Assembly: GCA_045635785.1 (NCBI GenBank) | Contig: JAZTWJ010000086.1 | Coordinates: 1 to 38,147, forward strand | Source of the DNA: Flemingiibacterium sp045635785 | Lineage (GTDB): Bacteria > Bacillota > Clostridia > Oscillospirales > CAG-272 | Direction: 5' to 3' | DNA length: 38,147 bases | Shown: positions 32,460 through 38,147 of the stretch, piece after piece | Layout: every line of letters begins with the position of its first letter | Numbering within the stretch: the first letter of the stretch is position 1 | Made by a program: the position numbers and the translations under genes | The notes under the pieces: model-generated | Database searches by the model: none | What the model was told of the DNA's origin: nothing | The model's input: the letters and a program-made list of their open reading frames with translations, nothing else

Positions 32460-33149
32460 TTAAAAAAAGATACGAAGGATGCCGAGGATCAGCAAGTGCG
32501 CCGGATAGAACCAATAATTGAACCATTTCCACTGCTTGCCGCGCGCTCCGTTATATAAAAGCGTCGGCAAAAATCCCAAGATTGCCCACGGTGTTCTCCA
32601 AAGCGGAAGAAACGCCGCAAGGGATCCAAGCGGAATCGTGCGAAGGAGATAGAACAGCGCGATCACAAGGATACCTTTGCTTCTGTAATCCATCTCCCCC
32701 ATTGTCGCAACAATGCAGCAGACGACGATCAACAAAATGGCAGGCACATGCCAATATTTTGTCTTTTCCTTGATCGCATCCATTCCCCACATCATGAGAA
32801 ATCCGACGGTCAATGTGAAAAAGACATTCTGATGCTGAACATAAAACAGCCTGCCGCTAAGGAACATATCAAAGGGGATCTCCGAGATCGCCGCAAATAT
32901 CATGAGATTTCTTAAATAGTTCGCCTTATTGCCAGTGTGAAAGAATCCCTCCACCAGCAGAAAACAGAAGATCGGAAAGGCGATCCTTCCCAAAATGCTG
33001 AAAAGGTCACTGCAAAATATCAGAAAAGCAGAGGGGCTGTCAAGCTCCAGTATTTGAAACAAGATCGCTTTATTGGTGTGATCCATGAGCATGGTAATCA
33101 GCGCAATGTGCTTGAGAGTGGCTCCGGATAAGCATTTGATGTTTTTCAT
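32460..33149 (-). CDS. TraX family membrane protein
   Basis: 229-residue polytopic protein. After MKNIKCLSGATLKHIALITMLMDH, the opening typical of TraX (LKxIAxxxMxxDH), come about seven hydrophobic segments, including RIAFPIFCFLLVEGFFHT and NVFFTLTVGFLMMWG, the conserved family stretches. TraX is known as the F-pilin acetylase, but most chromosomal Firmicute members are of unknown function and probably acyltransferase-like. ATG 33149 was preferred over an in-frame start at 33191 because the latter lacks a good SD. It has a divergent promoter with the fumarate-reductase-like pair. Confidence 0.87.
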   Translation of the reverse strand: MKNIKCLSGATLKHIALITMLMDHTNKAILFQILELDSPSAFLIFCSDLFSILGRIAFPIFCFLLVEGFFHTGNKANYLRNLMIFAAISEIPFDMFLSGRLFYVQHQNVFFTLTVGFLMMWGMDAIKEKTKYWHVPAILLIVVCCIVATMGEMDYRSKGILVIALFYLLRTIPLGSLAAFLPLWRTPWAILGFLPTLLYNGARGKQWKWFNYWFYPAHLLILGILRIFF

Positions 33150-33193
33150 GATCCCAGCATTCCTTATCAAATTATTAATGGAAGAATACAATC

Positions 33194-33222
33194 ATTATAA
33201 CACAAAAAGAACCGAGATGCAA
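33194..33222 (-). promoter_or_regulatory. promoter of the TraX gene
   Basis: On the minus strand TTGCAT (33222-33217), 17 bases, TATAAT (33199-33194). Confidence 0.8.
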
Positions 33223-33264
33223 GCAAATTCGCAATTCTTTTGTCTCGGAATCACACATTTTGAC

Positions 33265-33293
33265 TTGATTTCTGCACGTACAAGTGTTATAAT
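33265..33293 (+). promoter_or_regulatory. promoter of the Fe-S/flavoprotein pair
   Basis: TTGATT (33265-33270), 17 bases, TATAAT (33288-33293). It lies within the longer open frame of the Fe-S subunit, which shows that the true start is downstream (GTG 33361). Confidence 0.8.
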
Positions 33294-33360
33294 GTTTATA
33301 TGGTTCATTGCTTTCAATGAAATCAGTGCAAAAATCGCACAGAAAGGAACCGGCGATCAA

Positions 33361-34035
33361 GTGGAAAAAACAGTCAATATCTATCTGTTCGGCAAAAAGT
33401 ATGTGGTGCCGGACAATCTGACGATCATGCACGCGATGGAATATGCGGGCTATCAGCTGGTGCCCGGCTCCGGATGCCGCACCGGCTTTTGCGGTGCCTG
33501 CGCCACCGTCTACCGCATCAAGGGCGAGCGCGAGCTGAAGGCATGCCTCGCTTGTCAAACCAAGGTGGAAAACGATATGTATGTGGCGACGCTTCCCTTC
33601 TTCCCTCTGGTGAAGCAAGTCTACGACATGGAAAAGGTATCTCCCACCAAGCAGATCATGATGCAGCTCTATCCCGAGATCTATTCCTGCATCGGTTGCA
33701 ATGCCTGCACCAAGTCCTGCACGCAAAAGCTGAATGTCATGCAGTTTATCGCCTACGCTCGCAGCGGCGAATTTGAAAAATGCGCGGAGAGATCCTTCGC
33801 CTGCGTCATGTGCGGCGTATGCTCCGCCCGCTGTCCCGCAGGCATTTCTCACCCCCAAGTTGCCATGCTTGCTCGCCGCATCAACGGCAAGTATCTTGCG
33901 CCGAGATCCGAGCATCTCGAAAACCGTGTCCGCGAGATCGAGAACGGCACCTTCAACGAGCTGATGGAAGCGTTGATGGGCAAGCCCGTGGATGAACTAA
34001 GGGAGCTGTACAATCATCGTGACATTGAAAAATAA
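33361..34035 (+). CDS. fumarate reductase/succinate dehydrogenase-like iron-sulfur subunit
   Basis: 224-residue Fe-S protein. The N-terminal domain is a [2Fe-2S] ferredoxin type: C39, C44, C47 in GSGCRTGFCGAC, with C62 or C65 as fourth ligand. It is followed by two CxxCxxCxxxC sets, C110-C113-C116-C120 and C148-C151-C154-C158, suggesting two [4Fe-4S] clusters rather than the [4Fe-4S]/[3Fe-4S] pair of classic SdhB. Start GTG 33361 is chosen because the promoter lies upstream of it; AAAGGA is 12 bases away, a weak site. No membrane anchor gene follows, so it probably passes electrons from a soluble donor to the flavoprotein encoded 88 bases downstream. Confidence 0.88.
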   Translation: MEKTVNIYLFGKKYVVPDNLTIMHAMEYAGYQLVPGSGCRTGFCGACATVYRIKGERELKACLACQTKVENDMYVATLPFFPLVKQVYDMEKVSPTKQIMMQLYPEIYSCIGCNACTKSCTQKLNVMQFIAYARSGEFEKCAERSFACVMCGVCSARCPAGISHPQVAMLARRINGKYLAPRSEHLENRVREIENGTFNELMEALMGKPVDELRELYNHRDIEK

Positions 34036-34090
34036 TAAATATTATATCTGAATGAACGTTCAGACTCCGAATCCATCCGCAAAAACCAAG

Positions 34091-34116
34091 AAAGGAAGCT
34101 TTCGCAGCGCGAAAGC
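34091..34116 (+). promoter_or_regulatory. ribosome binding site with intervening hairpin
   Basis: AAAGGAAG (34091-34098) is followed by a perfect 8-bp hairpin GCTTTCGC-AGC-GCGAAAGC (34098-34116), then 7 bases, then ATG 34124. If folded, the effective SD spacing is about 8. The first 8 bases are identical to those at 31349. Confidence 0.55.
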
Positions 34117-34123
34117 CCCGGTC

Positions 34124-35734
34124 ATGAAGATGTACGCAAATGAGTTCAAAGAATCCCTGCGAGCGGTGGAAGCGGCTCGCGAAAGAAATATCGCCTTTGA
34201 ACCTCCCCGTATGCTTGCAAAGGATAAGGAAGCTCTGCTTGCCGCTTATCACCCCGACCATAAGGAAAGCGAGTTTACAGAGCTTGCTTTTGGCCCCAAC
34301 AAAGGCGACAGGGTTCCCCGCGAGTTAGCCAAAATGCTCGAAGCCAATTCTCGCATCAGAGCAGAGGATTTTGATCTCGCAAATCCCGACTATGACGTGG
34401 ACGTGCTGATCATCGGCGGCGGCGGTGCCGGCGCCTCGGCAGCCATTGAAGCCCACAATGCGGGAGCAACTGTGATGATCATCACCAAACTCCGCATTGG
34501 AGACGCCAACACCGTCATGGCAGAAGGCGGCATCCAAGCCGCCGACAAGCCAAGCGATTCCCCCGCCACGCATTTTCTCGATGCCTTCGGCGGCGGGCAT
34601 TTTGCCGCGAAGCGCGATCTGCTGGCAAAGCTGGTATGCGAAGCGCCCGAGGCGATCAAATGGCTTGGTGAGCTGGGTGTGGAATTTGACAAGAAGCCCG
34701 ACGGCACCATGATCACTACACACGGCGGCGGTACCTCCCGCAAACGCATGCATGCGGCAAAGGATTATACAGGCGCGGAGCTTATGCGCACACTGCGTGA
34801 CGAGGTGCTGAATCGCGACATTCCCGTCATCGACTTCACCGCAGCCATCGAGCTGATTCTCGATGAAAACGGCAGAGCCGCAGGCGCAATTCTCATGAAT
34901 ATGGAGACAAAGGAGCTTCTGGTTGCCCGTGCAAAGACGGTCATCCTCGCCACAGGTGGCGCGGGACGTATGCACTATCAGGGCTTTCCAACCTCCAATC
35001 ATTACGGCGCGACCGCTGACGGACTTGTGCTGGGATATCGCGTGGGTGCAAGCCTGCTCTACGCAGATTCAATCCAATATCATCCCACCGGCGCGGCATA
35101 TCCGCAACAGGTCTTCGGTGCATTGGTTACCGAAAAGGTGCGCTCCCTCGGCGCAAAGCTTGTCAACCGTGACGGCGAGGTTTTCATGCATCCCCTCGAA
35201 ACACGCGACGTGTCGGCGGCATCCATCATCCGCGAATGCACCGATCGCAATAAAGGCGTGGATACGGGAAACGGCAAGGCGGTTTGGCTTGACACACCGA
35301 TGATCGAGAAAATCGGCGGCGAAGGCACCATCGAGCGCCGCATTCCCGCCATGATGCGGATGTTTGCCGCCTATGGTATCGACATCCGCACCGAACCGAT
35401 TTTAGTCTATCCCACCCTGCACTATCAGAACGGCGGGCTGGATATCCGCTCGGACTGCGAAACAGTAAATGTGGAAAATCTTTTTGCGGCGGGCGAAACG
35501 GTGGGCGGCATTCACGGGCGCAACCGTCTGATGGGAAATTCGCTGCTCGACATCATCGTCTTCGGCCGCACGGCAGGCAAAGAAGCCGCGGCAAGGGCAA
35601 AAGTCACAACCGTTGGGAAATTGACGCTTGACCACATCGCAAAATTTGACGCAGATCGCAAGGCGGCGGGCATCAAGACGGATGCCGTCTCGCCGATGCT
35701 GCTCCCCACTTATAACAAGGACCGACTTTTTTAG
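34124..35734 (+). CDS. fumarate reductase/succinate dehydrogenase-like flavoprotein subunit
   Basis: FAD-dependent dehydrogenase/reductase. From this start (536 residues) a roughly 90-residue N-terminal extension precedes the FAD motif VLIIGGGGAGAS (98-105). Also seen: ITTHGGGTSRKRMH, YADSIQYHPTGA, ASIIREC (the catalytic Arg region), and HGRNRLMGNSLLD, all FrdA/SdhA/NadB-type motifs that bind a dicarboxylate. The long helical C-terminal domain of SdhA is missing, as in soluble members. The longer frame from ATG 34052 has no SD; ATG 34124 has an SD across a hairpin. Fumarate is a likely acceptor (argH also releases fumarate), but crotonate, urocanate or other enoate substrates are possible. 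Confidence 0.87.
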   Translation: MKMYANEFKESLRAVEAARERNIAFEPPRMLAKDKEALLAAYHPDHKESEFTELAFGPNKGDRVPRELAKMLEANSRIRAEDFDLANPDYDVDVLIIGGGGAGASAAIEAHNAGATVMIITKLRIGDANTVMAEGGIQAADKPSDSPATHFLDAFGGGHFAAKRDLLAKLVCEAPEAIKWLGELGVEFDKKPDGTMITTHGGGTSRKRMHAAKDYTGAELMRTLRDEVLNRDIPVIDFTAAIELILDENGRAAGAILMNMETKELLVARAKTVILATGGAGRMHYQGFPTSNHYGATADGLVLGYRVGASLLYADSIQYHPTGAAYPQQVFGALVTEKVRSLGAKLVNRDGEVFMHPLETRDVSAASIIRECTDRNKGVDTGNGKAVWLDTPMIEKIGGEGTIERRIPAMMRMFAAYGIDIRTEPILVYPTLHYQNGGLDIRSDCETVNVENLFAAGETVGGIHGRNRLMGNSLLDIIVFGRTAGKEAAARAKVTTVGKLTLDHIAKFDADRKAAGIKTDAVSPMLLPTYNKDRLF

Positions 35735-35804
35735 TATCTGTGTCCGAAAAATTTGAAATTATGAAAAAAGGAAGCTTCTCTTTGAAAGAAGCATGGTGAT
35801 CATC

Positions 35805-36140
35805 ATGGAAGGTTTAACCAATCTCTTGGAAGCACTGACAATATTCTGTTTCGGTCTGTCTTGGCCAATCTCCATCCGCAAATCGCTGATCTCGCGTACC
35901 GCTAAGGGAAAAAGCCTCTTTTTCGAGGTGTTTCTGCTTCTCGGCTACGCATGCGGCATCGTCCGTAAGATCATCCAATACACAGCCCTCGGGCACAGCA
36001 ATTTTCTGTTTTTCCTCAGCTTTTTCTTCTACGTTCTCAACTTCATCATGATCTCTGTTGATGTGGCACTTTATTTCCGCAACAGCAAGCTGGATGCGGC
36101 GCGCGATGTCGCAGAAAAGCAAGCAGAAAAGTCGTTGTAA
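35805..36140 (+). CDS. small PQ-loop-like membrane protein
   Basis: 111 residues with three hydrophobic segments (about 6-20, 38-55 and 67-90). The stretch WPISIRKSLISRTAKGKS resembles the PQ-loop motif of SemiSWEET and related three-helix transporters, with Ile for the Gln. A short charged tail follows. Two in-frame ATGs (35793 and 35805) are possible; AAAAAAGGAAG (35764-35774) is followed by GCTTCT-7 bases-AGAAGC (35774-35792) and then the ATGs, again an SD-hairpin-start layout, although GGTGATC just before 35805 may serve as a weak SD. It may be a sugar or metabolite carrier; function unknown. Confidence 0.75.
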   Translation: MEGLTNLLEALTIFCFGLSWPISIRKSLISRTAKGKSLFFEVFLLLGYACGIVRKIIQYTALGHSNFLFFLSFFFYVLNFIMISVDVALYFRNSKLDAARDVAEKQAEKSL

Positions 36141-36180
36141 GACATATTTTTCTACCGAACGAGCGACAAAAATCGCAGGA

Positions 36181-36216
36181 AAAAACGGCTTTGGCGATCA
36201 TGCCAAAGCCGTTTTT
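36181..36216. terminator. bidirectional terminator
   Basis: Perfect 15-bp stem AAAAACGGCTTTGGC with GCCAAAGCCGTTTTT over GATCAT, with runs of A and T. It serves the PQ-loop gene (plus) and the VanZ-like gene (minus). Confidence 0.93.
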
Positions 36217-36224
36217 CTGTTATT

Positions 36225-36701
36225 TTAATTGTGTGCGGCGCGGACAGCGAATATTCTCCAAAGCAAAAATCCGATCGCCGCACCGATACCGCGCAGGATC
36301 AGGCAGTCGATATCGAAGGAGCCGATGCGAAGCATCAGCTGGAAAAACTCCAACACAAAGTTGGCGGCGACCGCTGTTATGATTGTTGCAGACATCCAAC
36401 GCATCCGTTCAAACAGCGCGGGAAGCATGGCTCCAAGCGGAATAGCCAACGCAAGATTCCCCAAAATCAGGGCGATGACCGCACCCACAGAAAAGGTCTG
36501 ATCCGCCAGCCCTGTGAGATATAAAACGATGGTGCCAAACGGGATGAAATTTGAAAAATCACGGAAATTTGCATCGGCGGCACCGCTGTTAGCACTTCGC
36601 ATGCCGTCAAAGGGGACGACAACAAACAAAAGCACGACCATTGCCAGACAATACAGACCGAAGGCGATCATCAGTTGAAGCCGCTTCTTTTCCTGTGTCA
36701 T
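36225..36701 (-). CDS. VanZ-like family membrane protein
   Basis: 158-residue membrane protein with four to five hydrophobic segments and the VanZ family features NFIPFGTIVLYL, GNLALAIPLGAMLPALF, the E-x-x-Q pair in FVLEFFQLM and FDIDCLILRGIGAAIG (normally DxDD). VanZ proteins have been linked to teicoplanin resistance in vancomycin clusters, but most chromosomal members have no proven role. ATG 36701 is favoured because GGAGGG lies 6 bases upstream, while ATG 36707 directly touches the SD. Confidence 0.88.
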   Translation of the reverse strand: MTQEKKRLQLMIAFGLYCLAMVVLLFVVVPFDGMRSANSGAADANFRDFSNFIPFGTIVLYLTGLADQTFSVGAVIALILGNLALAIPLGAMLPALFERMRWMSATIITAVAANFVLEFFQLMLRIGSFDIDCLILRGIGAAIGFLLWRIFAVRAAHN

Positions 36702-36733
36702 TTCCATCCCTCCAAATTTGTTACTTCGCTACT

Positions 36734-36762
36734 ATTTTACCATATCAGAGAAAGTTTGTCAA
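36734..36762 (-). promoter_or_regulatory. promoter of the VanZ-like gene
   Basis: On the minus strand TTGACA (36762-36757), 17 bases, TAAAAT (36739-36734). Confidence 0.8.
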
Positions 36763-36799
36763 TATCAACCGAAAAAATCGCCAGGTAGAAACGCGCATA

Positions 36800-37558
36800 T
36801 TAAAGCTCCAGCTCACGCTGATATTCGCATGGCAACATGCCCGTCACGCGGCGGAAAACCTTCGTAAAATAGCTCGCGTCGGTAAATCCCACCGCAGCCG
36901 CAGCCGCGCCGATGCTCGCTCCGTGATGCAAATGCCGCTTCGCCTCGTCGACGCGCAGACCGAGGAAATATTCTGCAGGATTTTTTCCGTACACATTTTT
37001 GAAAAGCTGTCGAAAATAGGTTTCGCTGATTCCGCATCGCTTTGCCAGATCTGCCATCGAGGATGGCGCACCGCATTGGAAGGCTTCCATGGCGGGCACA
37101 AGCAGCTGTACCTTTGAATCAGGAAAATATTCTGCCTGCAGCAGCTTCCAGATATCAAACAAAATCTCGTACAAAGCCGCCTTTTCACCGCAACGGCTTT
37201 CGTCGTTTCTCGTGCGAAGCGCACGTCGAAACAGCTCTTCAAACCGTCCGCCGCGAGGATGGAACACACGCACCTGCGGTTCGTATTCGTCGAGAGTAGA
37301 GAAATTGATGATGATGCATTCGCCGTCATTCCGCTGATCCAGCGTATAAGCAAGCCCTTTGGACAAAAACATCACATCTCCGGGCTTGCTGACGATCACA
37401 TGGTCGTCGAACTTGTAATGGGTATTGCCGCCAAGTCGCAGAATGAGTCCGTGCTGGGTTCGCATATGTACATAGGATTGCCGTGTTTCGTTAGTCACCA
37501 TGGTATGGATCACATTGCTGTCGGTAACGGTTACATCGGGGTCAAAAAGCAGCTGCAT
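36800..37558 (-). CDS. AraC family transcriptional regulator
   Basis: 252-residue regulator. Residues about 20-120 form a cupin-type ligand domain (GLILRLGGNTHYKF, VSKPGDVMFLSKGLAYTL), and the C-terminal 100 residues carry two helix-turn-helix motifs (ADLAKRCGISETYFRQLF and IGAAAAAVGFTDASYFTK with KVFRRVTGMLPCEY), the AraC signature. Such proteins often respond to a sugar and control a neighbouring uptake system. It is divergent from the lipoprotein gene at 37975, with about 415 bases between them. SD AAGGAGG is ideal. Confidence 0.93.
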   Translation of the reverse strand: MQLLFDPDVTVTDSNVIHTMVTNETRQSYVHMRTQHGLILRLGGNTHYKFDDHVIVSKPGDVMFLSKGLAYTLDQRNDGECIIINFSTLDEYEPQVRVFHPRGGRFEELFRRALRTRNDESRCGEKAALYEILFDIWKLLQAEYFPDSKVQLLVPAMEAFQCGAPSSMADLAKRCGISETYFRQLFKNVYGKNPAEYFLGLRVDEAKRHLHHGASIGAAAAAVGFTDASYFTKVFRRVTGMLPCEYQRELEL

Positions 37559-37594
37559 GGGTTCATTCCTCCTTGATTTTAATGTTCTGTAACC

Positions 37595-37623
37595 ATTATA
37601 TCACATTATGCGGCATATTACAA
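37595..37623 (-). promoter_or_regulatory. promoter of the AraC-type regulator gene
   Basis: On the minus strand TTGTAA (37623-37618), 17 bases, TATAAT (37600-37595). Confidence 0.75.
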
Positions 37624-37665
37624 GCACTTTTGTTACGATTATTACCATTTTCGCGAAATAATCTA

Positions 37666-37694
37666 TTGACATAAGGCATATTTCCTGATATAAT
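37666..37694 (+). promoter_or_regulatory. consensus promoter of the lipoprotein gene
   Basis: TTGACA (37666-37671), 17 bases, TATAAT (37689-37694). It lies between the AraC promoter and the lipoprotein gene and is the likely target of the AraC protein. Confidence 0.88.
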
Positions 37695-37700
37695 GTATGA

Positions 37701-37974
37701 TGAAGATTACTTTGTCAACTTCTTGACGCAAGGGATCCTGCGAAAAATTCCGATACTGTTCATATATCGCATATTTTTCGCATGGCACGCCTTTTGACAT
37801 GTGCAATCGCGCATGGGGAGTTGCCCGTAACCATCCGAAAAAGAAGGAACGCCTTCTGCATACGAAAAAACACTGCCCCGCGCTTTTGGCAATGTTTTTC
37901 TCGTCAAAACCAAGTAGAAGCGCAAAAAATTATTAAGGGATCCAATACAGGGTTCCAACAAGGAGGAAAATCAA
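37701..37974 (+). promoter_or_regulatory. long 5' leader of the lipoprotein gene
   Basis: About 275 untranslated bases between the promoter and the start codon. Seen: hairpin AGAAGG-AACG-CCTTCT (37842-37857); GCGCTT and AAGCGC able to pair across a roughly 40-base loop near the 3' part; and AAGGGATCC occurring twice. No terminator-like stem with a T run was seen, so any control is more likely at translation or RNA stability. No known riboswitch was recognised, and no convincing short gene is inside. Confidence 0.4.
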
Positions 37975-38147
37975 ATGCGCAAATTCCCCAAGTCGACAAT
38001 CGCAGCACTACTTGCAATGCTGATGCTCGCTTCCTGCGGCACCGCAGGCGGCAGCGGAGAAGAAACCACAAATGCAGACCCCGGTACAAACGAAGTTACG
38101 ACCGCGCCTGCCTACAAGCTCCCCGAAGCAGATTTTAACAATGAAAC
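37975..38147 (+). CDS. lipoprotein, possible ABC solute-binding protein (N-terminal fragment)
   Basis: First 57 codons only; the gene runs off the window. Signal peptide MRKFPKSTIAALLAMLMLAS followed by the lipobox cysteine (LASC), then a flexible Gly/Ser/Glu/Thr-rich linker (GTAGGSGEETTNADPGT) and the start of a folded domain (YKLPEADF). This pattern is typical of clostridial extracellular solute-binding lipoproteins for sugars or peptides. The divergent AraC regulator supports a sugar role but this cannot be shown from the fragment. SD AAGGAGG is strong. Confidence 0.75.
   Translation, partial: MRKFPKSTIAALLAMLMLASCGTAGGSGEETTNADPGTNEVTTAPAYKLPEADFNNE

Noticed and set aside
33085..33360. 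N-terminal extension of the Fe-S subunit
   Set aside because: The promoter -10 at 33288-33293 lies within it, so it cannot be translated from the main transcript.
1..38147. CRISPR arrays, insertion sequences or rRNA
   Set aside because: No regularly spaced repeats, no transposase frames and no rRNA-like sequence were seen.

Overview
This window looks like chromosome from an anaerobic, probably endospore-forming member of the Clostridia (Firmicutes). The reasons are [FeFe]-hydrogenase maturation genes, a PdaA-type spore-cortex deacetylase, Gram-positive style Shine-Dalgarno (SD) sites, many near-consensus sigma-A promoters with 17-base spacers, tRNA genes with encoded CCA, and lipoprotein/ABC systems typical of gut clostridia. 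The species cannot be named from the sequence. No CRISPR array, transposase or rRNA is visible.

Layout. 1-3200 (minus strand): hydrogenase maturation operon, ACT-like regulator - hydE - hydG - hydF (cut by the window edge), behind a strong promoter and a leader that looks like a terminating riboswitch. 3234-12289 (minus): a complete arginine operon argG-argH-argC-(SDR)-argJ-argB-argD-argF, which supplies every step from glutamate to arginine. It carries an extra short-chain dehydrogenase gene and a strongly folded 133-base element between argG and argH. 12384-13952 (plus): two overlapping NodB polysaccharide deacetylases. 14079-15842 (minus): a Na/Pi cotransporter with a PhoU-like tail. 15969-20861 (plus): citramalate synthase, patatin-like phospholipase, FtsX-type permease and ABC ATPase. 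20942-24501 (minus): a heterodimeric ABC exporter with one degenerate ATP site. 24643-26806 (plus): an unknown gene, then a GH25 lysozyme between two small membrane proteins, resembling a phage lysis cassette. 26982-32378 (plus): tRNA-Tyr, a DUF4038-type glycosidase, tRNA-Arg, then a TIM-barrel protein and two Gfo/Idh/MocA oxidoreductases (a carbohydrate module). 32460-33149 (minus): TraX-like membrane protein. 33361-36140 (plus): a two-gene soluble fumarate-reductase-like Fe-S/flavoprotein pair and a small PQ-loop-like membrane protein. 36225-37558 (minus): VanZ-like protein and an AraC-type regulator. 37975-end (plus): start of a lipoprotein, possibly a solute-binding protein, behind a roughly 275-base leader.

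Most neighbouring transcription units are separated by strong hairpin terminators, several of which work on both strands. The most unusual signals are in RNA rather than protein: (i) mutually exclusive aptamer/terminator pairing ahead of the hydrogenase-maturation regulator, (ii) a multi-helix, two-state element inside the arg operon, (iii) several genes whose SD is separated from the start codon by a hairpin that would restore normal spacing when folded, and (iv) a three-strand alternative pairing behind tRNA-Arg. All structures were found by eye; no folding energies or database searches were available.
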